Shown here: positions 49,490 to 61,200 of the stretch, in pieces
How the letters are laid out: the number at the start of each line of letters is the position of its first letter
Position numbering within the stretch: position 1 is the stretch's first letter
DNA from: Trichinella spiralis
Lineage: Eukaryota > Nematoda > Enoplea > Trichinellida > Trichinellidae
Direction of reading: 5' to 3'
Assembly: GCA_000181795.3 (NCBI GenBank)
Contig: CM012953.1
Coordinates: 14,676,183-14,740,182, forward strand
Length of the DNA: 64,000 bases
Position numbers and translations under genes: made by a program
Notes under the pieces: model-generated
Databases searched by the model: none
The model's input: only the letters and a program-made list of their open reading frames with translations
Told to the model about the DNA's origin: nothing

Positions 49490-50404
49490 CCTAAAAATTT
49501 TACATGAAATGAAAATATATAAAAACCAAAATGTACTCGTTAATGAGAGTGCTTTTAAATACTTCTAAACATAATAATCTTCTGTAAATGCTGTAAAGTG
49601 CGATACAAAAAAATATAATGGGATCAAAACTATATAAACACAGTGTTCTATCTGTCATTTAATTGAGTTTTCACTAAATAACTTTGAAATTACATAACTT
49701 TTAAAAATATTTAAAAAAAGTAATCAGCAAAATGAACTGAACGAAAACATCCCTACGTATAAATTACTGGAAATCAAGTATCAATAAAATAATACTGTGA
49801 ATTAATTAATAGAACTAAAGTTTCTTATTAGTTATATAAAAAATAAAGCTAAACGATAATTGTTATTAAAATAAGAACGAATTTTTAAGATATTATTAAA
49901 AAATCACCATTAATATGTGAAATACTAATCCATTGAAATTTGAATTTTTTTGTTGAAATTTATCAATAAAAAATAATCAATTTATTACTAAAAATAATTA
50001 TAAAATGTAATTAAAATATTTTTGTAATAGATTGTTGTCAATCAATTTTCGTGTTGTCGACCGAAACTACTCAAAGGCTGCTACATTTCATCTTCTTTAT
50101 CATATGTTATTGATTGAAAAGTTTCATCAAGTAAAACAGAATCCTACAGTATACAGTGATTGAAAATAAAAATTGAAATTAGATTGTAAATTAAAAAAAG
50201 AAATTGTTTACCAGCATTCTAATTGTATAAAAGTTTAAGAAAATTTTGAAAATCAAGTTATTTCAATGTGAATAAACTTAAAAAATAAAAATATTTATTA
50301 AATCATGGCAATGATAGAAATGCTACATGAAAATATTTAAACATACCGAAAATGATCTATGACAACAATGAATAATGAAAAATAAAAATTTTTTTCTAAT
50401 TATT
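49490..50404. other. Intergenic region upstream of GCP4
   Basis: About 900 very AT-rich bases; composition changes sharply at about 50410 where the BEL/Pao remnant begins. No gene was seen. Confidence 0.5.
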
Positions 50405-52110
50405 TATGTAGGCGACAAATTCCATGTCACCGGAGCACCGGAGTAGACTGCAATTTTTACATTTCATTTTGTTGGATCTTCCCGTAGATATCCGTGGGAT
50501 GGCAAACGCTCATACGCGGCACCACGGCACCGTCTGGTCTGAGTTACTTTCATCCCCCAGCTGGAAGTCAACTCTCCTCATCCGACGCTCGGACCCTATG
50601 CAACCACTGCCCGTCACGAGATGAACGCTCTCGTACAGCCCGGTAAGACCCAGAGTTTCAGCCAGGTTCTTCCTTATGACGGGAAGGATGCCACCAGATC
50701 TTAAGAAGGGACAGCTAGCTCTTGGTGACAGATGCCAGGCGACGTAATGCGGACTCTGTTGCTTCGCTTCGGACGCGTCGACATCTTCAGAAACACCCTG
50801 CCTTTCCTCCTCTTCTCGGGCTCTCCGAGTCTTCCTTCGGCGCAGTGTGGGGAGTGTGTCCGCCTAAATTTTTCTCTCTCCTCCAGGAATTTTCACAAAT
50901 CATCGTCATTTGCTGGCTCTGAAATCACCTTGAGATGCCACGTTCTCTGCAATTTGAGATGCGGGAACTTATCCTTGACGATAGGCGTCAAGGCCTCACT
51001 CACAGGGAAGCCGCCAGTGGACATATCCTTGCCCAGCGCCGTGAGACACCTCAAGTGTTTGGTGAGCTCGATCACCAAGATCTGGATGCCCTGCGTCGTC
51101 ATCTCACGGCACGCTGTTGCTTTTCACAGGGTCATGTTACGCTCACACGCCACTATCTCAGGCTGGCTTAATCGACTCTTAAGAATTTCCGCCGCGAGCG
51201 GGTAGTTTGCCGCGGTGATGAGAATTCTTTCAATGGTGCTCCGCATCTTCCCTTCAGTAGTCGGCACCAGGTATGCGAACTTTGTGGCAATATCCAGGTC
51301 GCTTCTCTCATGGACTCTCGATGCATACTGGGCCCAGAAAGTGGGGAATTTGAGCACTGACCAAGTGAACTGCGGAAGCCTCAGCTCTGGTAGCTTTCCA
51401 TTTCCTGGCGACTCTGCCGTGGCTGCTGCTGTCGGTACCCATCGGCCGTTCTCCTTGCGCCTATCTTAACTCGCGCTTTCCGCTGTCTGAAGATCTTCTG
51501 GTACTTTGACCAGTCCTCTATCGCGCATCTTCTTCCTTCCGCTTCCAGGTCCTGCTCTAATTCTGCCTAGATTGCATCATTCTCACGGTAGAGCTCCTCA
51601 GTCATCGTGACTTGTTCTTTGATCTCAGCGGCGCCAACAAACTCTATGCATAGTTCGTCCAACGCCTCCAGAAGTTCAATTGATCATTGGTTGCGGCATG
51701 CTTCTTCGATCTTGCTTTTGCCCCAGCCCAAACTTTAGTCATGGTTTGGTCAGAAGGCACCACCAGAGAAGAAATTACAGTGCACTCAAAGAGAGGATCA
51801 TCAGCAGGTACCTTGTGGTAGTAAATCTTAAAAATAATCTATTCCAGGCACGGCAGAAAGAGAGCCGCCACCGCAAGAAAGCCTGGCGACCGATCGGTAG
51901 AAGTGTGTGGTGTGATACTTGATCATCAGAAAGGTTATGGTGGTTGGTTGGCGTGAAGTGTTGTTAGCTAGTTGGGTGTTGGTGCGTGGTGTTCAGTTGG
52001 TTGTCGACCGCAGTGTAATTTATTACGGTGATTGTCAGTAGCACGTTCTAATAAACGGCTTAATCGATTGCGTTGTGTTTATTTCTCTTTATTACCCCGC
52101 ATGTCTTCAT
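50405..52110 (-). mobile_element. Degraded BEL/Pao retrotransposon fragment (gag plus LTR-like end)
   Basis: A GC-rich island in AT-rich DNA. Minus-strand frames give BEL/Pao gag pieces: LELRLPQFTW-like sequence followed by LKFPTFWAQYASRVHERSDL (51357-51298), KFAYLVPTTEGKMRSTIE, AANYPLAAEILKSRL, and then ELTKHLRCLTALGKD with DKFPHLKLQ (51060-50945). An upstream ATG lies at 51742. The parts are in different frames with internal stops, so gag is dead. Protease, RT and integrase are absent. The right end (about 51900-52110) has AATAAA and a CCCCGCA ending like an LTR, but reads as an LTR in the plus sense, opposite to gag. Confidence 0.7.
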
Positions 52111-52591
52111 CGAAACGCGAATGAGATCATAGTTGAATTGTAATTGGTCGAATGTATATTGCTGTATTAAATAAAAGTTAAAGAACATTTTACAGAAAAA
52201 TGAAATGAGAAAATATTTATGATAAAATGTTAAATATAAAACAGTTAATTTTAAATTTTATTTAAATAAAATTTATTTTATTAAATTATAAATAAAATAG
52301 GATCGTTTAGCAGTATATACTGCTTTTACATGAAAGTAAACATTAACAATATGAAAATTTGAAATTCGTTGCAGTTTCCTACGTAATTTTAAACGTTGAA
52401 TTTGAACTGCGTTCACTTGAACTGTTTTATAAATTACGAATGAAATATTAGTTGAGCATTATGCTTGTATTGTATTTCAATATTTAGTCATCTAAATTAT
52501 ATTTTTTAGCCAGTTTTTATTTTTTAACGCATTACATACACTTTCAACACAAACATAATACTTTATTTGAACTTGGATAGTAACTTGTTGA
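52111..52591. other. Short intergenic gap
   Basis: About 480 AT-rich bases between the BEL/Pao remnant and the stop of the next gene. Nothing was recognised. Confidence 0.5.
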
Positions 52592-54020
52592 TCAATCTTT
52601 AAAATATGGCGATGTCATTGCAAGAGAAGCAAAGTAACGATGAACTCCATTCCAAGCTATGTGGGTACAATATTCCTTTACTGACATGCACTTTGCAAGT
52701 TTCGGAAACGCATTGTCTGTTCTCAAGAACACCGGTCTCCCATGTGTTAAATTTGCAACTATAGGATTGAGAAATTTAAACTTCTGAAACTCACAATCAT
52801 CATGCCATGTGTGGACGTGCAAATGATTGAAAATGCTGCTCTCTCGACATGATTCGACGTCGAGCAAATCTCTCTGAATGAAATGAGTAGTAAAGTTTTT
52901 AATTAGATGATTCAGAGCAAGTTCTTGAGCATACATCGATGAAACAGGCTTCCACCATTCAGGCCATTGTCCAAATGCAGAATTTTTAAAAAATGGTCGC
53001 AATTCTGGATATTTTTTTGCATCAAATTCATTGTCATAAATTATCATTGCTAAATGCGCACTCAGATTGGCTAATTTAATAATTACATCACTTTTTCCAA
53101 ACCAAGTCGAGCCTGGACAATGAACTTTTTGGTGGTTAAGTTGAAGCCGCTTTGCTACTGCATGAAGACGGTGCGTCGTATATTTGGTACAATATCCTCC
53201 ATGCCCTGTTATTATAGGTGTTTTATTGTCTAACTTAAAAAGTAACAATGCAGGACTTAAGAAACTGTCTATATCGGTTCTGATAAAGTAATCATACTGT
53301 TTTGCAAGATCATTAACTTCAGGAGCGTTTAAAAATACATAAGAATTTACACTGCTGTATCTATGCTTAAACTCTTCTGTGGGAATAATATAACAGGTAG
53401 GCAAATTTCTACGGGTTTGATCAGCAGTTTTCATTTTTCCGTTTTGCAAAACAATACAGTCCGGCGGCATAAATGAGCAAGACGATTTCATGCAAAATAC
53501 CAACAAATCTATCACATTCAGGGACGCTGAATTTATAGTCTGCTGATTTACAACTTCAAATTTATGTTCATTTACATACTTCCAGGATGCATAAATGAAC
53601 GTAATAAACTGAACAACATAAAAATTATCTTCCCTAGAAGGCAATGAAATAAGCACCCCTATTTGTAATCCATTGTGATTGAATTTCAACTTTTGAGCCT
53701 GAAAGAAAACCAAGCACAAAATATGAATGTAAAGCATCCTTTAGAAAATCTCAATCATAAATGTTTACAACGAAAGCATTTTCATAATTAATTATACTTA
53801 CCTTTTCAATTAAGTTTACCGCTTGTTTAACATTTTGCTTGCATTGAATTTTGTCAAACTTATAAAAAACATTCTTCTGATAAAGCAGGTAGTTGCTTAA
53901 GGAATAAAACTGATTTTTTTCCTTATATATAAAATGATTCCATCCTAAGAATAACAAAAATATTCCCATGATAATTATCACCATAGCATTCAGGGAGCAT
54001 TTTTTGATCAGGGAGTTCAT
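52592..54020 (-). CDS. DUF7164-like type II membrane protein, possible glycosyltransferase
   Basis: Two exons, 54020-53802 and 53698-52592 (phase 0, donor GTAAGT), giving 441 residues. A short basic N-terminus is followed by a signal-anchor at about 14-33 (MVIIIMGIFLLFLGW), so the bulk should face the Golgi or ER lumen. The lumenal part resembles the nematode-expanded DUF7164 family: YDYFIRTDIDSFLSPALL with a DxD-type acidic motif, GHGGYC, VHCPGSTWFGKSD, and the end HIAWNGVHRYFASLAMTS. A DxD motif after a signal-anchor is typical of GT-A glycosyltransferases, but no donor or acceptor can be named. Family naming is from memory of motifs and less certain than the gene model. Confidence 0.65.
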
Positions 54021-55227
54021 GCCACTAAATACTGAAATCAAAACAAAAATTGAGATGAAAAATAAACATTGTATTATTTTTCATTTTATAGAAAACTAAT
54101 AGCTGATAGATTTTATGAAAATTCATTCAACTATTAAATGTCAACAAGCCTTGTTATGAGGAACAAACATTTTAAAATTATATAACTTACAGATATTTGT
54201 TTTTGTCATCTGATAGCTAAAGCTAGCTAGAACTGGGAAAATAAATATTATTTTCTTTTAAAGTTCCGTTTATTTAATAAAAATGCAGTTTAATTGAACC
54301 GAGAATTGAAAAGTTAGTTTACCATGAGTAGCAATGCTCATAATTCGTGTCAAACATTATACAACTATGCAAATTTATTAATTAAAATAATCATTAACAT
54401 GAATGTTAATCAAATTATAATAAAAGAGCAGAACTTTTGTAGATACATTTTTCAATTTGTCAGTTTCAGCTTATTTGAAACATTAGTCAAGATAATAAAT
54501 AATATACAAATATACTGGTTGATAATATGTTAATAACTACATTTATATAAATAACATTTCTTTTACTAAATCGTTATTTATTTTTAGGTTATACACACAT
54601 TAATATACCAAATTTTCCAAATTTATTTATAATCATCGATAATGTTTTGTATTGAATGTTTGAAAATATTCAACAAATTTAATATAATCTTACATCTTAT
54701 ATTTAAACTTATTTTATAAAAAAATCATTATTTGATTATCGCCTTCATAGACAATTGCTTTCACATTCAATTTACTTCATTTTATAGTTGAACAACTGCC
54801 CATCATAATTACTATTATTATTAGCTTTTACTTACATAAGCAATGATTCAAATAATGCAATGTATTTAGTTAAAAATGGCATTATGTAATGAATTTGGTC
54901 GATGTGTAAGTCCTCGAAACGTTTTTGTGAGAAAGTTAACAAATACAAATGTAAGCAAAATAACAGAAAAAAACTTTATTAACAGCTGACTGAGTGAATT
55001 TTCAGAAAAAGCATTTGCAAATTACTGCATCTTATCATTAGGAAATAAAAAACTGAGTATAATAAGCATGTGATTAATTTTTCCTCTACAGCCAGCCAGT
55101 TTGTTAATTGTTAGCCTACTGAAATTCTAGGTGGTTTCAGAACCACACAATGACTTATAAACAAAATAAAAGCAAACGACAGTTTAAAAATATGACTAAG
55201 CATTGATTGATTCAATTAGTGTATTAA
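54021..55227. other. Intergenic region between the DUF7164-like gene and troponin T
   Basis: About 1.2 kb, AT-rich, containing the DUF7164-like promoter and the troponin T 3' flank. Nothing else was recognised. Confidence 0.55.
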
Positions 55228-58200
55228 TTATTCTTCTTCCTCTTCTTCATATGCATTTGCGTAATTCTAAACAGTTCCAAAGTCACAATTATCAAAATCA
55301 AATAAATAATTTCAATTTACCACGGATCCATTTTCATAAACGTCAGGCATCTGTACCGGTATCGGTTCCATAGGAGGTCTAGCACCTTCAACTTTTACTT
55401 GTTCAATGTATTTTGGAGGCTCCAGATTGCGACGAAGATTTTCCAACTCTTCATTCTCTTTCCTGCCCCACTTGAGAGGTGGTCTAGCGCTGCCATGAAA
55501 AATTGGTTGCTGCTTCTTTTTTAAGGGCTGGAATTTTAAAATGTTAACAGATTTTTTACTTCAAGTAAAAAAGCATATATTATTAAGATTTCCTAAAATT
55601 CTTTGTACTGTTTTATTTTGAAAATATTATTATTCCATCGGAGGTCATTGTCAAATGATTTCTTAATTTTCATAAATGGCATAATTGTTGTTAATTTTAG
55701 TTTTAAAATGCTATTTTATGTTTTTGCATTTCATTATTTATGGTCATCAGTTTTATCGCTTTCTTCCACTTCTTCATCCTCTTCTTCTTCATCTTCATCC
55801 TCCTCCTCCCCCTCCTTTTCTTCTTCTTCTTCTTCTTCTTCATCCTCCTCTCCCTCCTCATCTTCATCATCATTTTCGTCTTTTTCATCTTCTTCACTTT
55901 CAGAATCAGACTTTGATTTTTCGACAAGTTTAGTTTCATTTTTCACAGAGTCGTTACTTTCTGATACGTCAGAAGTATCTTCATCATTATCATGCTCGTT
56001 CTCTTCTTTTGGGACAGAATTTTCCAAAACACCATTGGAAAGTATCTATATACATTTACATGAAACAGCTATAATAAGTAAGTGAATTACAGTATGCTGT
56101 GATGACACCTCTTTAGAAGGCTGTACGGTAAACGTAAAGTCCACATCGCTGTTGTCAGTATTATTTGTTTTTACGTCTTGGTGAATTTTCTCCAAAATCA
56201 ACAGACTGACTGGCGTATTTGGGAAATGTGGCAGCGCGTTGGGCTTTAAAAATGAATGCGCTAAATCTCTGCATCTCATATAGCGCAAAAACTGAATGAA
56301 GCAAGCCTTCACCATTTCTAAGTTCTTCAAGGTAAACGAGCAGCATGCATTCATTCATTCATTCATTCATTACTGTAGGATAATTCTATTGAATTACAAA
56401 TAATGGACGAGTGAGGAAAATGTTATCCAACACCGGGAAATATTTTTCTCCTAACTGGGACCCGTTTTAGAACACTTACAACTTCAAATATTAATTTTCG
56501 TTCATGAAAAGACCTCCGATCAATTTGACGATCATATTTGCTTGTAACAGGAACTTTAGGCTAGAAAAAGAAAAAAAATAAATCATCTTACGTTTTCAAA
56601 CAAATGACGACGATCAGAATAAGATCTTCGATCAATTTGTCTATCATATTTGCTCGCTATTGGTACTTTAGGCTATAACACAAAACAGCAATTATCTTAT
56701 GATCACAAGAGAGAAAAGTATCAACTTTGAATATAGCAGACAAACTGAATTGAAGATAGAACTAAAAGCTGAATGAACGAATAAAAAGAAAAGCATGTGC
56801 ATTCATAGAATAAAATTTGCATTTTGCACAATGAAAAATACCGGGTGCCTAGAGTTGGCAGCTTCTTCCGGATCAAGACCTTTCTTGAGTGCTTTGTTGC
56901 GGGAAATTTGACGTTGACGTTCATTTAATTCTTTCAACTAAAGTTCAGTAAATTAATTTTTTGAAACAATTTCACAGAAATTCTTCACTAACAAACAGCA
57001 TTTTTGTACGTACATCATAATCTTGACGCTCTCCCCGCTTTTCCAGGTCGTATTTGTCAGCTTCCAAACGACATATGCGCTGGTGAAATTCTTTAATTTT
57101 CGAACGCAAACCCTGGAATTAAAAATCAAATTAACAAATGAATTAAATGTTTCTCTGCTTTGATTAAATTACCTGAATGTCCAAGCCTTGTGTGGAAAGC
57201 GGCTTGACAAGTTCTGCCAAAAATTTGCGCTTTTGTTCTTCCTGTTGTTCTTTGGTGAGTCCCATTTCAGCTTTAGCTTTGACAATATTTCCGAATTTGT
57301 CAAATTTTTCCGTGTTCTTATCTTTTTTGGCAATTTGAAAATTCGGTCCAGTGGAAGCATTCAAGCCTGCCATCATTTGCTGGCGTTTTTTCTTCTCTTC
57401 CTCTTTTCGTCTTTTGTCATCCTCAGCTCGTCGCTTACGATCCTCTTCCTCTTGTTTGCGACGTTCTTCCTCTTCACGTCGGCGTTCGGCGAGGATGCGT
57501 TCCTCTTCCTCACGTTCACGACGTCGTCGCTCCTGAATAAAATAATATGAATCTTCACTACAATACAGCAGAATATCGAATATAGAATTTATGATATTGC
57601 CTGCTTTTCTTTCAACTGTTTCAACTCTTCTTCTTCACGTTCACGCTGTATACGTCGTTGTTCCTCATATTCACGTAATTTTGAAGCCTCCTCTTCCTCG
57701 TGCTTCTTTTTTGCTGCCTAAACACGTTAAAAATGTTTTTTTCTTGTTTTCTTAAATACATCTAATTATAAAGCTTACTAGCATTGCTTTTTCAGCTTCG
57801 TTCAGTACTTTTACGTCTGATTCGTCGTCAATGGAATATTTGGGTTTGGGTCTGTAAAATGTACGCTACGATCATCATCCGACATGCAAAATGTACCTGT
57901 CTAAGCATCGAGCAAAACCAAAAGTGAAACAGAAAAAACATATATATATATATATATATATATGTATAAGAAAATAAAAAGCTACTCGAACATAATAATG
58001 CACTGTGCAATTTAAAAGAAACAACAACACGGTGATACATATACATAGCAGTACAAGCTCAAATGCGAAGCAGTGCATTAAGCGCACGCATGCGTTACTT
58101 CTTTTTCTCTCTATAAATTATCAGCTAGTTATCAGAACCAGCAAGATGGAGAATAATAAAATATAGTCAAAGGAAGAAAAAAGTAGAATAATGGGAAAAG

Positions 58201-61200
58201 AAAAAAAAGACCAGAAGTAAGAAAGAAGGAAAACGTGACTAAGTCACGACTAAATGATAGTGAAAAGAAAACCTAGATGCGTGTTATCACGCAAAAACGT
58301 TCGAAGTCCAATCACTTCACTGCAGCTTACCGTGGTTTTTCTTCTTCTCTAAATAAAATAAATCTTATAAATTACCAGTTCCATTTGCATACCTATCTAG
58401 TGAGATATCTAAAATAAATCACGGGAGTGTTCCATCACCTCTGTTCACATTCCCAATAACCTTAATTTTGTTGTATTGGAAAAAAATACATTGATTCAGC
58501 TGCACTCAATGCCTCTGATGATTTTTTGACTACAAATATTCAAAAACATTCAAATAATAAATACAATTTACGGTGATTTGCACTGTATAAATTGATTTGA
58601 AGAGAAAATTATGAAGATAATTAGAAATAAGTATTGCAAATGATAATCTCAAAAAAACAATAATAAAACTGAAAATAACTGCAAGCTTTTCATAATTTCA
58701 GTAATTAATCATCAAAATTAATTCAGGATTATTAAAATTATAGCAAACACGTCTTGACCTTAACTCTGAGTCAGCATAGAGTAAACTTTCCTAAAGGTTT
58801 TGAGAAATTTTTTGAAAAAATTGTTTTTCAACAATTTTAACATTTCTTTGGACAATTCCTCAGATTCAAAACAGATAATACATTGATAATCAGAAAAAAT
58901 TCCATTAATTAGTTTATTCATTAATTTGTGCTTTGTAATAACGATACTATACAGTGTAAATGAATCCATTCACAATCTGAAATGAAATTTAAAATGTAAA
59001 GTAAAATATACACTTACGACTCATGTTCCACCTCCGCATCATCTTCCTCTGCATTATCCTCCTCGCTACAAATTGCTCACTGGTTAGTGACAAAGCGAAG
59101 CAAAGCGATTAAACAACAGCGGCAACTTTTTGCACACCATTTAACAACATCTTGCATAACACTCATAAAAATCCACAAAGCCAATAATATTTAGTAAATA
59201 AATTAAAAAATCTTTTCGTTTAATAATCAATTCTTATAATCTCAGCCATAAAAATTCAAAGTTTTTATAAAAAAGCATTAATAAAAAGACAATGTAAATA
59301 TATCACATTAGTTGAGTTGATCAATTTTACAAAATTCTCTTTAAGCATGCATTGAACAAAAATAATTAGCAAATATAATATAAACACTTGTTTTTGTATC
59401 ACTTATACGCACCTGCCAGATTCTTCGGCAACTTCAGGTTCTTCTTCCTCTTCTCCTCTGAAACAACCGACAATTATATATAAAATAAAAAATAATAAGT
59501 TTTTGGCTAAATAAAAATTTGTTTCAAAACTATAAGCGCATGCAAAAGGCAACAACACGTTCAACGCGCGTTGCTAGTATTTTAATGCAGCTAATCTTTG
59601 AATAGCATCAACTTTTAAAAATGTCAAATCTTTGTTGAAAAATCAAAGCATAAGCTGTTTCATTGTTATTTAATATTGCCGTGAAAGAAGAAATATTGCA
59701 ATGACGGCAACAGTTTTGCGCCAATTGTCATGAAAGCAGTATTTTTATTTGCTGCAAAAACACGGAAGTTGTGTTTATTTTTCATACCGCTCAAAAGTTT
59801 ACAAGGTTGTGCTTTGTGAAAGTGGTGAGCAAATGTTCAGCAAATATCAAAAATATGTTGAATGAATATTTAAAATAATCATGCGCATGAAAAATGAAGG
59901 AAATAAATGTCTCATTGTATAACTATCAGATGTCATTAAAACACATTTGGAATTTCTTCTCTGAACTAAAAATATACGCGAAGCTGTTGTTCTGCTTAAA
60001 ATATTTATCTCAATACTACTATTATGCAATGAAATGAAACTTAAAGAGCAGAAATGTTCAATTTCGTATGATGAAAACAGAATGCAAACACCATATACTA
60101 TGCTTCGTGAATTTTAAAGCAGAAATCTAATATAATGAAAAAGGAAAATCAACTATAATTTAATGTTGTGAATGAAATGAAATTAATATTTTATTTACAC
60201 TTTGAAAGCATTCAAGTACCAAAATAGTGTAGCTATATATTCAGCATAAACTAAATAACCATACATAAATTTTTTATTTACTTTCCAGAGATAAATTGCT
60301 TTTAATTTAAATAAACTGTTGCACCGTAATAAGCATAATTATACAATTGAGCAAACTTGTCATTTCATTCATTCTATTGTTTGGTCAATTATTAATAATG
60401 CAATGCAACTTCGATGAAATTTCTTAAAACAATTAATTATTCAGCTAATCATTTAAGTAGCTAACTGCAAATCATAATTTAGCTTTATATCACAAACATA
60501 TAGTACCTCATAGCTGAATTTACAATGCAATTGTGAACGAAATTATCCAGTTAGTCAAAGTGTAATTATTGCAAAAAATATTTCAAGTTAAGCTGTTTAA
60601 AAAAGAGTACAACGAGACGAGCAAATTGTATTTTACTTTGTTATGCTTCTCATTATTTAGAATAAAGAGAAATTTGTTTTAAAAACGTTTAGCTGAAAAG
60701 TATTGAAAGCGCAAGTTATGTATCTATGATTAATTATCTAGCTATTAAAAAATTTTTTGTTTCTCTTTTAAAACTTTTGTACAAAAAATAATTTAAATTT
60801 CAAAATATTCGTTTTAGTGTTATGCAATTTTATTAGTAAACGTTAATTAGTATAAAGTGACAGGTTTTCTTTTCATAACTTTATCTATTCTTCTATAATT
60901 GTATGCAAATTTGAATTTAGATTGTTAAATATTGTTATAGTGTTTTATACAGTTACAGATTAATAGTTCACTTCGTACCAGATGTTACTTTTTAGCTGTT
61001 GTTTTTAAAAAAGCTAATTTATTTTTTAGTAATATAATTGTATAGCTGATCGAGCAGATGCGCCGGGTTAGTTAGGCAAAAAGAACGAAAAATGGGAACA
61101 TCCTTGCAGCACAACTGTCACTGACGACGATCTGGCTGAGTGTTCTCTGCTTGGCCGGAAGTCAAATTGTGCTGACCGTTTGTTGTATAATAAAAATTTT

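Noticed and set aside
50424-51469. Several plus-strand frames of 66-157 codons
   Set aside because: They are antisense to the BEL/Pao gag remnant, whose minus-strand motifs are clear.
55603-56085. Plus-strand poly-Ser frame
   Set aside because: Antisense of the Asp/Glu-rich minus-strand exon; composition is an artefact of GAA/GAT repeats.
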